Shown here in pieces: positions 18,441 to 26,207 of a stretch of 48,710 nt of DNA (its first letter is position 1; every line of letters starts with the position of its first letter). Source of the DNA: Vitreoscilla sp. (GTDB lineage Bacteria > Pseudomonadota > Gammaproteobacteria > Burkholderiales > Neisseriaceae); assembly GCA_030150505.1 (NCBI GenBank), contig JASLFS010000016.1, forward strand, positions 1-48,710, read 5' to 3'. Position numbers and translations under genes: made by a program. The notes below the pieces were generated by a model. That model saw only the letters and a program-made list of their open reading frames with translations, ran no database searches and had not been told where the DNA came from.

Positions 18441-19853
18441 ATGAAATCTGTGCGCTCTCTTTCCTCAATATTCTTTGCCATTACCTGGATGTTTCTAGGT
18501 ATGGGCTTATTCATGATTTTTTCCAACGTCAGCCTAGCTGATGCAGGGGTGACATCGGATAAAATTGGTTTTATTAATGCGGGTTTTTACCTTGGTGCCG
18601 TTATTAGTGCAATTGCTGCTCAAAAATGGATTTCCAAAGTGGGTCATATTCGATGCTTTGCCATGTTCTCAGCCATAGTCACCATTGGCATGATGATGCA
18701 TACCATCGTGGAAGATATTACCATTCTCATGATTTTACGCTTTCTAATGGGCTTCAGTTACTATGCTAACTTAATGGTCATAGAAAGCTGGATTAATGAA
18801 AAAAGTGATCATGTCAGTAGAGCCATGGTATTGGGCGCATATACCATGACTTTCTATTTATCATTCCTCATTGTTTCTTGGTTAGTTGGCGGTGAATTTG
18901 TTAGCAAATATTACATGACGTTGTGTGCAATTTTTGTTGTCTTTGCCATCATTCCTATCATGCTAACCAGAATACAACAACCATCATTGCCTGAAAAAAT
19001 GCCAATTAGCTTGCCCAAAGTATTTCAAGTCGTTCCGTTGGCTCTAATAGGCAGCTTAGTAGCAGGTATTTGTGTCGGTGGTTTCTTAACCATGTCACCA
19101 GTTTTTGTAACCAACAAAGGCTTAGATAATTTAGCTGCTTCAGGTTTTATCGGTGCTGCGGTCTTAGCTGGCATGCTAATTCAAATCCCAATGGGTAGCT
19201 TCTCTGTCAAAATAGGCAGACGCATTGCCTTAATGTGCTCATGCATTGCAACCATTATTGGTGCGCTATTGATGTTGTTACCCAACACCATTCCATACGC
19301 ATTTAATATTGCTTCATTCATTATGGGTTGCGGTATTTTCACACTGTATTCTCTGAGTTGCGCACGTGCCAATGACCGAATTCCAGAAGGTTCAAACGTT
19401 GTAGAAGTTGGCAGAAGTTTGTTGTTTTGCTTCTGCATGGGCTCATTTATTTCGCCATTAATTCTTGGCTTTGCAATGAAATATTTCAGCTTTTATGGAT
19501 TCTCGGTTGTTTATATTATTTCAGCAGCAATCTTGTTTATTGTTTCATTCACACAAGTAAACGTTCCAGAGCGTTTCCGTAAAGCATATGTCAACATGCC
19601 TGTGAGTGTGAGTGCTGGTATTGAAACAGGTGTTTATGAAAACCTTCAACATGAAGATACAGACACCCCTACCTTCACCAAAGAAGATGAAGCCATACTA
19701 GAAGAAAATAATACTGATGATCAGCAATCGGAACCGAGCAATACAGAAGATGCACCAGTAGAATCAGGCGATGAAAATCAGATTGAAGCTCCAATTGAAA
19801 ATGAACCAAATAACACAACAGAAGATTCTGAAAACACTGAAAAAATAAAGTAA
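18441..19853 (+). CDS. MFS transporter (YcaD-like) with an acidic C-terminal tail
   Basis: 470 residues. Residues 1 to about 385 form a 12-helix major facilitator: FAITWMFLGMGLFMIFSNVSL at the start, the inter-helix motif GRRIALMC, and the conserved ESWINEK segment of the YcaD/TIGR00900-like branch. From about residue 395 there is a 75-residue hydrophilic tail rich in Glu, Asp, Asn and Thr, unusual for this family, which normally ends near residue 390. The tail is predicted disordered and cytoplasmic. AAGGTATAAGTA precedes the ATG. The substrate is unknown. The gene is monocistronic and ends in a terminator shared with the convergent radical SAM gene. Confidence 0.8.
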   Translation: MKSVRSLSSIFFAITWMFLGMGLFMIFSNVSLADAGVTSDKIGFINAGFYLGAVISAIAAQKWISKVGHIRCFAMFSAIVTIGMMMHTIVEDITILMILRFLMGFSYYANLMVIESWINEKSDHVSRAMVLGAYTMTFYLSFLIVSWLVGGEFVSKYYMTLCAIFVVFAIIPIMLTRIQQPSLPEKMPISLPKVFQVVPLALIGSLVAGICVGGFLTMSPVFVTNKGLDNLAASGFIGAAVLAGMLIQIPMGSFSVKIGRRIALMCSCIATIIGALLMLLPNTIPYAFNIASFIMGCGIFTLYSLSCARANDRIPEGSNVVEVGRSLLFCFCMGSFISPLILGFAMKYFSFYGFSVVYIISAAILFIVSFTQVNVPERFRKAYVNMPVSVSAGIETGVYENLQHEDTDTPTFTKEDEAILEENNTDDQQSEPSNTEDAPVESGDENQIEAPIENEPNNTTEDSENTEKIK

Positions 19854-19862
19854 TTAAAAAAT

Positions 19863-19900
19863 AAAAAAGCCTAGCATGATTCAATGCTAGGCTTTTTTTA
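19863..19900. terminator. Bidirectional intrinsic terminator
   Basis: AAAAAGCCTAGCAT / ATGCTAGGCTTTTT stem with a 6-nt loop, flanked by A-run and T-run, between the convergent MFS and radical SAM genes. Confidence 0.92.
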
Positions 19901-19920
19901 AACTTGATATACAAGGCTGA

Positions 19921-20814
19921 TTATAGCCCTCTCATCCACTCTTGCCTCAAATTAGCTTGTTCTGGCTGAGCAATAGCAAGATCTAGTTTTTTTAAAATTG
20001 TCTCTTTATCCAGTCCCAAACGTCCTTTTAGAACCAAATAATTAGATGCATGATCACTTCTAAAAACCGTTTGTTTTAAATCCAAAGACTCAATCAAATA
20101 ACGCATTTCTAGAAATAGTTCTTGCTGTGTGAGCGCTTCAAAATCAGGGAATTTAGATAACACTCGTTCCATTCCAAGTGGAAAAGTAACCACCAATGTT
20201 GATAAAAATTCCGGTTGACTCGCATTCATGAGTTTTGCCGAGTTCAAAGCATGCTGAGCCGAATATTTTTTACCACCTAATCCATTTAAAATCATCACTG
20301 AGCGCTTAATACCTGCTTCACCTAACTTCAATAAGGCATCCAGTGAGGATTCATAGGTTTCACTTTTATTAATTTTTTTCAACACAACATCATCGCCAGA
20401 CTCACAACCTATATAAGCTAACTTTAATCCCGCATCAGCCAGCTCTTTGAGTTCCGATACTGTTTTATTTTTAACATTGCTCGGCAAACAATAACTGGAT
20501 ACCCGATCAACACTTGGTAGATGATGTTTAATTAATTGTAAAATCTTCATTAAACGTCGCGTCGATAACGCCATCGCATCGCCATCGGCTAAAAAAACTC
20601 GACGAACGCCATAATTTGCTGCTGCTTCTAAATCAGCAATGATTTTTTGCTCATCAGTGACTGCAAATTTCTTTTGTGGTTGTGTGTACATTTCACAAAA
20701 TGTGCATTCATTCCATGAGCAACCATTGGTTACTTGTAAAATCAGTGATTTCGCTTCGCTAGGCGGACGAAAAACTGGCTCTATATATTGAATAGGTAGG
20801 TAGTTGCTAAACAT
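19921..20814 (-). CDS. Radical SAM protein, Elp3/MiaB-like superfamily
   Basis: A 297-residue radical SAM enzyme. The cluster motif is NGCSWNECTFCEMY, a CX4CX2C arrangement found in a recognised branch of B12-less radical SAM proteins; it is followed by GVRRVFLADGDAMAL, and IGCESGDDVVLKKINK matches the SAM-binding strand regions. It would carry a [4Fe-4S] cluster and cleave S-adenosylmethionine reductively. The substrate is unknown, and I see no extra domain (no TRAM, B12 or SPASM). ATG at 20814 has AAGGAAA upstream. It follows the unknown 174-residue gene by 57 nt on the same strand, so the two may be one transcript under the attenuator at 21465. Confidence 0.85.
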   Translation of the reverse strand: MFSNYLPIQYIEPVFRPPSEAKSLILQVTNGCSWNECTFCEMYTQPQKKFAVTDEQKIIADLEAAANYGVRRVFLADGDAMALSTRRLMKILQLIKHHLPSVDRVSSYCLPSNVKNKTVSELKELADAGLKLAYIGCESGDDVVLKKINKSETYESSLDALLKLGEAGIKRSVMILNGLGGKKYSAQHALNSAKLMNASQPEFLSTLVVTFPLGMERVLSKFPDFEALTQQELFLEMRYLIESLDLKQTVFRSDHASNYLVLKGRLGLDKETILKKLDLAIAQPEQANLRQEWMRGL

Positions 20815-20871
20815 TGATTTCCTTTTTTTGTTTTATCAATGATGCCAACTAATACCTAAAGAATCAAGATA

Positions 20872-21396
20872 CTAAATCTTAACATTAGCCAAATGACTTA
20901 ATAACAAACTATTCTGAATCATTCCTGAATCTTCACTATCCTGCCCCAACTCTGTTTCAATAATTAATAAATTATCTGGGCGCCCAGAGTGCAAGCTCAT
21001 TTTCATTTTGGCTTTTTTAAAGGGTAATTGATGCTTTTGAGCAAAATCCATGGCTCGTTGGTTCGCTTTTTCTAACATTGATTTCAAGCTGACATCTAAA
21101 TAAAAATTTTCAACTTGTAAAACCAATATTCGAGCAGCAAACCAATCTGCTTCTTCAGTAAAAACATCTGGGCTTGGTTGGTTAAAATCATGGCGCATGG
21201 CTGCAATCATACAAGCAATCATACGAATACTAGGAATAAAAGCTTCACTAATCATATCAACTTGCTTAAAGCCCAATGATGGCGGGCATAAGTGCTTTTG
21301 GTGGGCATTGCCATCAACAGCCATATACCAGCGACGCAAAGCTTCAGATGAGTTTTGTTTAGCTGTATCCATTGTTTTAATCGCTGCTGTTGTCAT
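20872..21396 (-). CDS. Unknown protein behind an aromatic-amino-acid leader
   Basis: 174 residues, soluble, with no signal peptide or membrane helix. I do not recognise a family. The sequence has a long predicted helical middle (ISEAFIPSIRMIACMIAAM, ADWFAARILVLQVENFY) and a basic stretch FKKAKMKMS. The start at 21396 is secure: TTGGAGG lies 7 nt upstream. Its 5' region holds an intrinsic terminator (21465-21496) preceded by a 26-codon Tyr/Trp-rich leader ORF (21533-21613), an arrangement typical of amino-acid-biosynthesis operons. That regulation is the only functional clue. The radical SAM gene follows by 57 nt and may be a partner. Confidence 0.65.
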   Translation of the reverse strand: MTTAAIKTMDTAKQNSSEALRRWYMAVDGNAHQKHLCPPSLGFKQVDMISEAFIPSIRMIACMIAAMRHDFNQPSPDVFTEEADWFAARILVLQVENFYLDVSLKSMLEKANQRAMDFAQKHQLPFKKAKMKMSLHSGRPDNLLIIETELGQDSEDSGMIQNSLLLSHLANVKI

Positions 21397-21464
21397 GATT
21401 GACCTCCAAAGTCGTTTGACTAATTTGATTATGAAGCCTATTTGTTGCAGCTGTATGAAGACAT

Positions 21465-21496
21465 AAAAAAACAGCCGCTACAAAAGCGGCTGTTTT
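21465..21496 (-). terminator. Intrinsic terminator, likely attenuator
   Basis: On the minus strand AAAACAGCCGCT pairs with AGCGGCTGTTTT (12 bp, loop TTTGT), ending in seven T residues. It lies 37 nt after the leader-peptide stop and 69 nt before the ATG of the unknown gene. The left arm GCCGCT is also exactly complementary to AGCGGC at 21553-21558 inside the leader ORF, which gives a competing antiterminator. It could also simply terminate ubiX transcripts. Confidence 0.85.
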
Positions 21497-21532
21497 CCTT
21501 TTATTTTGTTCAGTGATTCATTTATATTCAAA

Positions 21533-21613
21533 TCACGCACACGCAAAAAGGCGCCGCTCAAATGTGCGGTACCAATAATAATAAGAAGTAAAGTTCATAT
21601 TTTGCGTATTCAT
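21533..21613 (-). CDS. 26-residue leader peptide (Tyr/Trp control codons)
   Basis: ATG at 21613 to TGA at 21533, with AGGA 7 nt upstream. The peptide begins MNTQNMNFTS, has the run YYYWY at codons 11-15, then RTFERRLFACA. Four Tyr and one Trp in five codons is the hallmark of a ribosome-stalling control region. The codons right after the run (CCGC at 21566-21569) can pair with GCGG at 21554-21557, extended by GGT/GCC; this is the 1:2 hairpin of a classical attenuator. A TTGACA at 21644-21649 with a TATAGG spaced 16 nt resembles a promoter, but transcripts would then start almost at the ATG, so the promoter is unresolved. Confidence 0.65.
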   Translation of the reverse strand: MNTQNMNFTSYYYWYRTFERRLFACA

Positions 21614-21670
21614 ACTGATATCCTATAAGGCATTTCACCATGCTGTCAATCATTTTTTAATTAAAAATAA

Positions 21671-22282
21671 TCAACTACCCCACTTTTGCATCAATTGATG
21701 ATCAACCTTCAGTTGATCTAAAATTCGTGCAACAACGAAATCCACCATATCTTGTACCGTTTGCGGATGATGATAAAAACCAGCGGCCGGAGGTAAAATA
21801 GTTGCACCAGCCTGAGCAAGATTAAGCATGTTTTGTAAGTGAATCACAGAAAAAGGCGTTTCTCTGGGAACGATAATTAATGGTCGTTTCTCTTTAATAC
21901 TAACATCTGCCGCGCGTTCAATTAGATTATCTGATAAACCATGACTAATGGCAGCAATGGTACCCATGCTAGCAGGACAAATAACCATTGCATCGGCAGG
22001 ATTAGTACCTGAAGCCAATGGAGCGAACCATTCCTCTTTACCAAAGACTCTTAAAGAGTCGCCTACTTGATAGCGTTCTCTTAACATAGTTTGGCAAGTA
22101 CTTGCTTGAGCAGGTAAGGTCAAATCCATTTCTTGCTTGGCAACTACTTGAGCAGCTTGAGAATACAAGAGCCAAACATTTTTTTTTGCTGCTAATAAAC
22201 ATTCCAATAATCTCATGCCATAAGGCATGCCAGATGCACCAGTGAATGCTAACGTAATCGTTTGTATATTGCCTGAATTCAA
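21671..22282 (-). CDS. ubiX: Flavin prenyltransferase UbiX
   Basis: About 203 residues. The N-terminal TGASGMPYGMRLLECL is the FMN-binding loop of the UbiX/Pad1 family. The middle holds the conserved ADAMVICPASMGTIAAISHGLSDNL, split here by no gap, and RPLIIVPRETPFSVIHLQNM near the C-terminus contains the phosphate/DMAP contacts. It prenylates FMN for the decarboxylase UbiD in ubiquinone synthesis. The only in-frame start at the correct position is TTG at 22282; no good ATG precedes the flavin loop, and the ribosome site is weak (GGGGTTTC). No ubiD is adjacent. It is transcribed toward the leader peptide at 21613. Confidence 0.93.
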   Translation of the reverse strand: MNSGNIQTITLAFTGASGMPYGMRLLECLLAAKKNVWLLYSQAAQVVAKQEMDLTLPAQASTCQTMLRERYQVGDSLRVFGKEEWFAPLASGTNPADAMVICPASMGTIAAISHGLSDNLIERAADVSIKEKRPLIIVPRETPFSVIHLQNMLNLAQAGATILPPAAGFYHHPQTVQDMVDFVVARILDQLKVDHQLMQKWGS

Positions 22283-22379
22283 AAAGAAACCCCACTGCCA
22301 ATCAATTTATAAAACCAGACTATTATATAACAATCTATTACTTCTTTGATTACCTACCAACACCCATACATAAAAAATT

Positions 22380-22401
22380 CATTATAATTAAAATTATAAT
22401 G
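22380..22401. promoter_or_regulatory. Perfect 22-bp palindrome, candidate operator
   Basis: CATTATAATT, AA, AATTATAATG form a perfect inverted repeat in the divergent spacer between ubiX and the lipoprotein at 22506. The arm length and symmetry suit a dimeric repressor. It does not clearly match the Fur or FNR consensus. The sequence is so A+T-rich that chance is possible. Confidence 0.4.
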
Positions 22402-22505
22402 TAATATTTTGTTACCATGATTAGCAAAATCTATATTCTGCCGTAAGATTATCTAGTCCAAAGTAAGTTAACAACACGAAATAGTGGGTAAAACACAGGA
22501 AAATT

Positions 22506-22940
22506 ATGTCTGTAAAAAAATTTTTAGTAGCTGTATTAACTATGCTTTCACTTAGTGCCTGCCAAACAACAGATACAAACAATGTCAAAAATGATGATTA
22601 TATTGTCATTAAAGATACAAAATTATTCAACTACCGAGCCTTACCAAAACGAGAAGAAGCTCCGACTGTCAGTATTCAAAGTAAACTCAACATTACCAAT
22701 GCCGCTGAGTGCATTCAAAACCAACTAAAACAAAAGTTTAAGTTGCCAGAAGGTTTTTATGAAACAAAATCTTACGCAGATAGAGGCACTACTGTTTCTT
22801 TGGTTAATCCTTTTACCAAAATAGAAGGTTTAGTGTTTGAAATCGTACCTGATGGCATCAGTGGCAGTAAAATTCACTTATACTCAAACGGCACCATGAT
22901 TTCTCGTGCTTGGCAGAATTTGCCCAACCAATGCCAATAA
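22506..22940 (+). CDS. Small hypothetical lipoprotein
   Basis: 144 residues with a signal peptide and lipobox (MLSLSAC, Cys at about 19), so it is membrane-anchored. The mature part has two more cysteines (AAECIQNQ and the C-terminal NQCQ) that could form a disulfide, and a beta-rich core (YADRGTTVSLVNPF, IEGLVFEIVPDG). I do not recognise a family. AGGAAAATT precedes the ATG. A perfect palindrome lies 105 nt upstream. proQ follows on the same strand after 159 nt without a visible terminator between. Confidence 0.7.
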   Translation: MSVKKFLVAVLTMLSLSACQTTDTNNVKNDDYIVIKDTKLFNYRALPKREEAPTVSIQSKLNITNAAECIQNQLKQKFKLPEGFYETKSYADRGTTVSLVNPFTKIEGLVFEIVPDGISGSKIHLYSNGTMISRAWQNLPNQCQ

Positions 22941-23099
22941 TTTTGCTAGTATTATTTCGCTTTATTGCAAATTTGTGAGAAAATAACAACTTTGCTAATC
23001 GCAATCGGTTTAAGTAAGATTTTTATTAACCCCAAGTGCCGATGAGGCAATGGATAGAGCAACAAAATTACCTGATTTAAGTAGGTAAGGATTTTTAGA

Positions 23100-23522
23100 A
23101 TGATGGATAATGAAACAAGCATGGGCGCTGCGCTAAAAGCTGCAGTACAAACCATGAGCAAGAAAAAACAAACAGAAATGATTGCCGATCATATTTATAA
23201 AAAATATGACGTCTTTAAGAAATTTAAGCCGTTGGCAATCGGTATTGATCAGGATTTAATCAATCATCTACCACAATTTGACTCTACCCTAGTGGCCCGT
23301 GTTCTAGCCAACCACTGCCGTCGTCCACGCTATATCAAAGCATTGGCACGCGGTGGAAAACGTTTTGACTTGAACAATCGCTTCAAAGGCGAGGTAACAG
23401 AGGAAGAACAAAAAATTGCTCAAGCACACCCATGCATGCAGAATGAGCAGCCTGTAGAAACAGTTGAAAATACGGCTGCAGCTGAAACTGTCGTACAAAA
23501 TCCGTCTACTACTGAAAATTAA
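23100..23522 (+). CDS. proQ: ProQ/FinO-domain RNA chaperone (minimal form)
   Basis: A 140-residue protein consisting mainly of a ProQ/FinO domain (about residues 20-100) with KPLAIGIDQDL, RVLANHCRRPRYIKAL and the basic surface RGGKRFDLNNRFKG. This is the short ProQ type known from Neisseria (NMB1681), lacking the Tudor-like C-terminal domain of E. coli ProQ; here a Thr/Glu-rich tail follows. It binds structured small RNAs and mRNA 3' ends. ATG at 23100 follows AAGGA. The ribosome site overlaps a possible 6-bp hairpin (TTACCT at 23068 with AGGTAA at 23083), which could tune translation. Terminated at 23533. Confidence 0.88.
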   Translation: MMDNETSMGAALKAAVQTMSKKKQTEMIADHIYKKYDVFKKFKPLAIGIDQDLINHLPQFDSTLVARVLANHCRRPRYIKALARGGKRFDLNNRFKGEVTEEEQKIAQAHPCMQNEQPVETVENTAAAETVVQNPSTTEN

Positions 23523-23532
23523 TCATACAATG

Positions 23533-23560
23533 AAGCCATACTCTAAAAGTATGGCTTTTA
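23533..23560 (+). terminator. Intrinsic terminator after proQ
   Basis: AAGCCATACT / AGTATGGCTT with a 5-nt loop, followed by a short T stretch, 11 nt past the proQ stop and just before the tatD ATG. Confidence 0.7.
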
Positions 23561-23563
23561 GCT

Positions 23564-24331
23564 ATGCCTATATTTGATAGTCACTGCCACCTTAATCATT
23601 TCCCGATTATTGAGCAATTACCCATTATCTTAGATGAGTGCCAGCATCTAGGAATACAGCAATTTCTACTGCCCTCTACTCAAGCAAATGAATTTGCAAA
23701 TATTCAGCACATCTCAAAAATCTATCCCACCAAAATTTACCCTGCCTTTGGTTTTCATCCCTTTTGGGTAAATGATATTCAAAATACTGATTGGATTGAT
23801 TTAGAAAAATATCTGCATCAAAATCCACATGCTGCCATTGGCGAAATTGGATTGGATTTTTACAACAAACCAGATCAACAAACCAAAGAGCAACAAATTC
23901 TAGTGTTTGTCCGCCAATTACAATTAGCGCTAGAGCTAGACCGCCCCATTAGTTTGCATCTAAGAAAAGCCAATCAAGAATTTTGGTCTATTATCAAAAA
24001 CTATCCAATTAAAGGATTAATGCATGCCTTTTCAGGCAGCCTAGAAGAAGCCAATGCGTTTATTAAAATAGGCTTTAAATTAGGCATTGGCTCTATCTTA
24101 CTCAATCCGACTGCAAAAAAAATACGCCAAACCATCAAGCAAATTGATTTAGCGCATATTGTATTAGAGACAGATGCTCCGTATATGAAACCTCAGGCGG
24201 CAAATGAAACGTTTAATCATCCTAAAAACATTCTTCATATCGCACAAGAAATAGCCAACCTAAAAAATATTCAATTAGAACAAGTCATCCATACTACCCA
24301 TCAAAACACCTTAAATACACTTAATATTTAA
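23564..24331 (+). CDS. TatD family metal-dependent deoxyribonuclease
   Basis: A 255-residue TatD-type TIM-barrel hydrolase. The metal-binding HxH is in FDSHCHLNHF, the Glu ligand in AAIGEIGLDFYNKPDQQ, later His ligands in ISLHLRKAN and MHAFSGS, and the Asp in VLETDAPYMKP. Family members are cytoplasmic 3'-5' exonucleases or DNases. It is a little shorter and more divergent than E. coli TatD, so paralogues such as YjjV are equally possible. The start ATG lies only 4 nt after the proQ terminator, with no clear ribosome site. A DNA uptake sequence lies inside it at 24031. Confidence 0.85.
   Translation: MPIFDSHCHLNHFPIIEQLPIILDECQHLGIQQFLLPSTQANEFANIQHISKIYPTKIYPAFGFHPFWVNDIQNTDWIDLEKYLHQNPHAAIGEIGLDFYNKPDQQTKEQQILVFVRQLQLALELDRPISLHLRKANQEFWSIIKNYPIKGLMHAFSGSLEEANAFIKIGFKLGIGSILLNPTAKKIRQTIKQIDLAHIVLETDAPYMKPQAANETFNHPKNILHIAQEIANLKNIQLEQVIHTTHQNTLNTLNI
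24031..24042 (-). repeat. DNA uptake sequence, exact AGGCTGCCTGAA (minus strand)
   Basis: TTCAGGCAGCCT on the plus strand is the reverse complement of AGGCTGCCTGAA. It lies inside the tatD gene. Confidence 0.8.
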
Positions 24332-24401
24332 GAGGTGTTATATCTTCCTCATTCTTAATATCCCTATTCTCATCTTCATTTCATGAATTTATTTAGCCTT
24401 A

Positions 24402-24430
24402 TTACCATGATCTATGGTAAATTTTTATTT
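24402..24430 (+). terminator. Probable terminator after tatD
   Basis: TTACCAT / ATGGTAA, a 7-bp stem with a 5-nt loop, followed by ATTTTTATTT, about 70 nt past the tatD stop. Confidence 0.55.
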
Positions 24431-24596
24431 GTATGACTAAAGCATTACAATAAATGCAATATATTGGTTTAATATAATAAAAAACATATTAAATAATCAT
24501 TTTAGATATCAACCACCATTAGATTAATCCATAGGCAACGCACAGATTACTTAGTACAAATTACATAATAATATATTGATAATATTAGGAAAGACC

Positions 24597-26207
24597 ATGA
24601 AATCAGCATTTGATACAGATTACTTTATTATCGGTTCTGGATTTGGTGGCAGCGTTGCAGCAATGCGTCTAACAGAAAAGAATTACAATGTTATTGTCGC
24701 TGAACAAGGCCATTATTTTACGCCAAAAAATATGCCTAAAAGCACCAGTAATATTCGTCAATTTTTATGGTTACCCATTCTGGCATGTCGTGGTTTTTTT
24801 GCTATGAACCTATTCAAACACATGCTGGTTTTACATGGCAATGCGGTAGGTGGTGGCTCAATCGTATATGCAAATACCCTGCTGATTCCAAGTCAATCCA
24901 TCTGGGAGCATGGCTCTTGGGCGGGATTAAACCAATGGAAAAACATCATGCCCACTCATTATCAAACGGCACAATCTATGCTTGGCGTGACAACAAACCC
25001 GACTTTAGCTGATGCAGATACCACGCTTCAGCAAATCAGTACATATGCAAATGCGAGTGCTAGCTTTTACCGCACTAGAGTGGCTGTATATTTTGGCGAA
25101 AATGATGAACAAGCACACCCTATCATTAATGGAGACCCATATTTTCATGGCCAAGGTCCTGTTCGAAAACCTTGTGTTAGTTGTGGCGGTTGTATGGTGG
25201 GCTGTCGATTTCTAGCTAAAAATTCTTTAGATTTTAATTATTTATACTTTGCAAAAAAACAAGGCGCCAATATTTTGGCACAAACCACGGTGACAAAAAT
25301 TGAACCATTGGGTATTGAAAAAGATGGCAGTGATGGCTATCGAATTACCGTAAAAACAGCTGGGCAAGCAAAACGATGTATAACTGCTCGCAATGTTATT
25401 CTCAGTGCTGGCAGCCTTGGAACCCAAAAATTATTATTTTCCATGCGAGACAAAGGTTATTTACCGCACATATCTAATGCTTTAGGAAAAAATATTTTTA
25501 CCAATGCTGAATCCTTAATTGGCATCCGCTTTCCAAATACAACCAAAGATTTTTCAAAAGGCATTGCCATTGGGTCAGGTATTTATTTAAATGATGGGAC
25601 ACACATTGAAGCAACTCGATTTCCAGCAGGTTCAAATATTGCTAGCCTTTTAGGCATCATTATGAATTACACTCGTACAGGACGATTGCCACTTTGGAAA
25701 TGGCTAACTAAGATAATCAAATTAGCGCTAGGGCACCCTGTTAGATTTTGGCAAATTATACGGCCTAAAAATGTAGCTCGTGAATCAATTATTTTTTTAT
25801 GCATGCAAGCAACCCCCTATCCGCTGCAAATTATATGGAAACGCAGTTTTTTAATGCCTTGGCGCAAGCATTTAGCAACTCAAGGAAAAGCCATTCCTAG
25901 CCATATTCCTTCAGCAACCAATCTGGCGTTAGAAGCTGCTGAAAAACTCAATGGTTCCGCGTTTAACTGCATTGCGGATGTCTTTCTAAAAATTCCAGCT
26001 ACCGCACATTGCATGGGCGGTGCTGCTCTCGCTAAATCTGCAGAATATGGCGTATGTGATGCTCAACATCGGGTATTTGGCTATCAAAATTTATATGTAA
26101 TTGATGGCTCCAACATTTCGACCAATTTAGGAGTCAATCCTAGCCTGACTATTACGGCTTTAGCCGAAGCAGCAATTAGCCATATTCCACCGAAAGAAAT
26201 TGAATGA
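24597..26207 (+). CDS. GMC-family FAD-dependent oxidoreductase (cholesterol-oxidase-like)
   Basis: 536 residues. The N-terminal dinucleotide fold has GSGFGGSVAAMRL (FAD). HGNAVGGGSIVYANTL is the GMC signature region, CVSCGGCMVGC at about 193-203 is the four-Cys segment found in bacterial cholesterol-oxidase-like GMC enzymes, and the C-terminal YVIDGSNISTNLGVNPSLTI closes the FAD site. It oxidises an alcohol to a carbonyl with FAD; the substrate is unknown. ATG 24597 follows TAGGAAAG; the frame is open to 24576 but that extension lacks a ribosome site. It overlaps the aldehyde dehydrogenase start by 4 nt, so alcohol and aldehyde oxidation are probably coupled. Confidence 0.85.
   Translation: MKSAFDTDYFIIGSGFGGSVAAMRLTEKNYNVIVAEQGHYFTPKNMPKSTSNIRQFLWLPILACRGFFAMNLFKHMLVLHGNAVGGGSIVYANTLLIPSQSIWEHGSWAGLNQWKNIMPTHYQTAQSMLGVTTNPTLADADTTLQQISTYANASASFYRTRVAVYFGENDEQAHPIINGDPYFHGQGPVRKPCVSCGGCMVGCRFLAKNSLDFNYLYFAKKQGANILAQTTVTKIEPLGIEKDGSDGYRITVKTAGQAKRCITARNVILSAGSLGTQKLLFSMRDKGYLPHISNALGKNIFTNAESLIGIRFPNTTKDFSKGIAIGSGIYLNDGTHIEATRFPAGSNIASLLGIIMNYTRTGRLPLWKWLTKIIKLALGHPVRFWQIIRPKNVARESIIFLCMQATPYPLQIIWKRSFLMPWRKHLATQGKAIPSHIPSATNLALEAAEKLNGSAFNCIADVFLKIPATAHCMGGAALAKSAEYGVCDAQHRVFGYQNLYVIDGSNISTNLGVNPSLTITALAEAAISHIPPKEIE

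Noticed and set aside
21622..21649. TTGACA with TATAGG at 16 nt as the promoter of the leader peptide
   Set aside because: It would start transcription about two bases before the ATG and remove the well-placed AGGA. It was kept only as a possibility in the feature text, not annotated.
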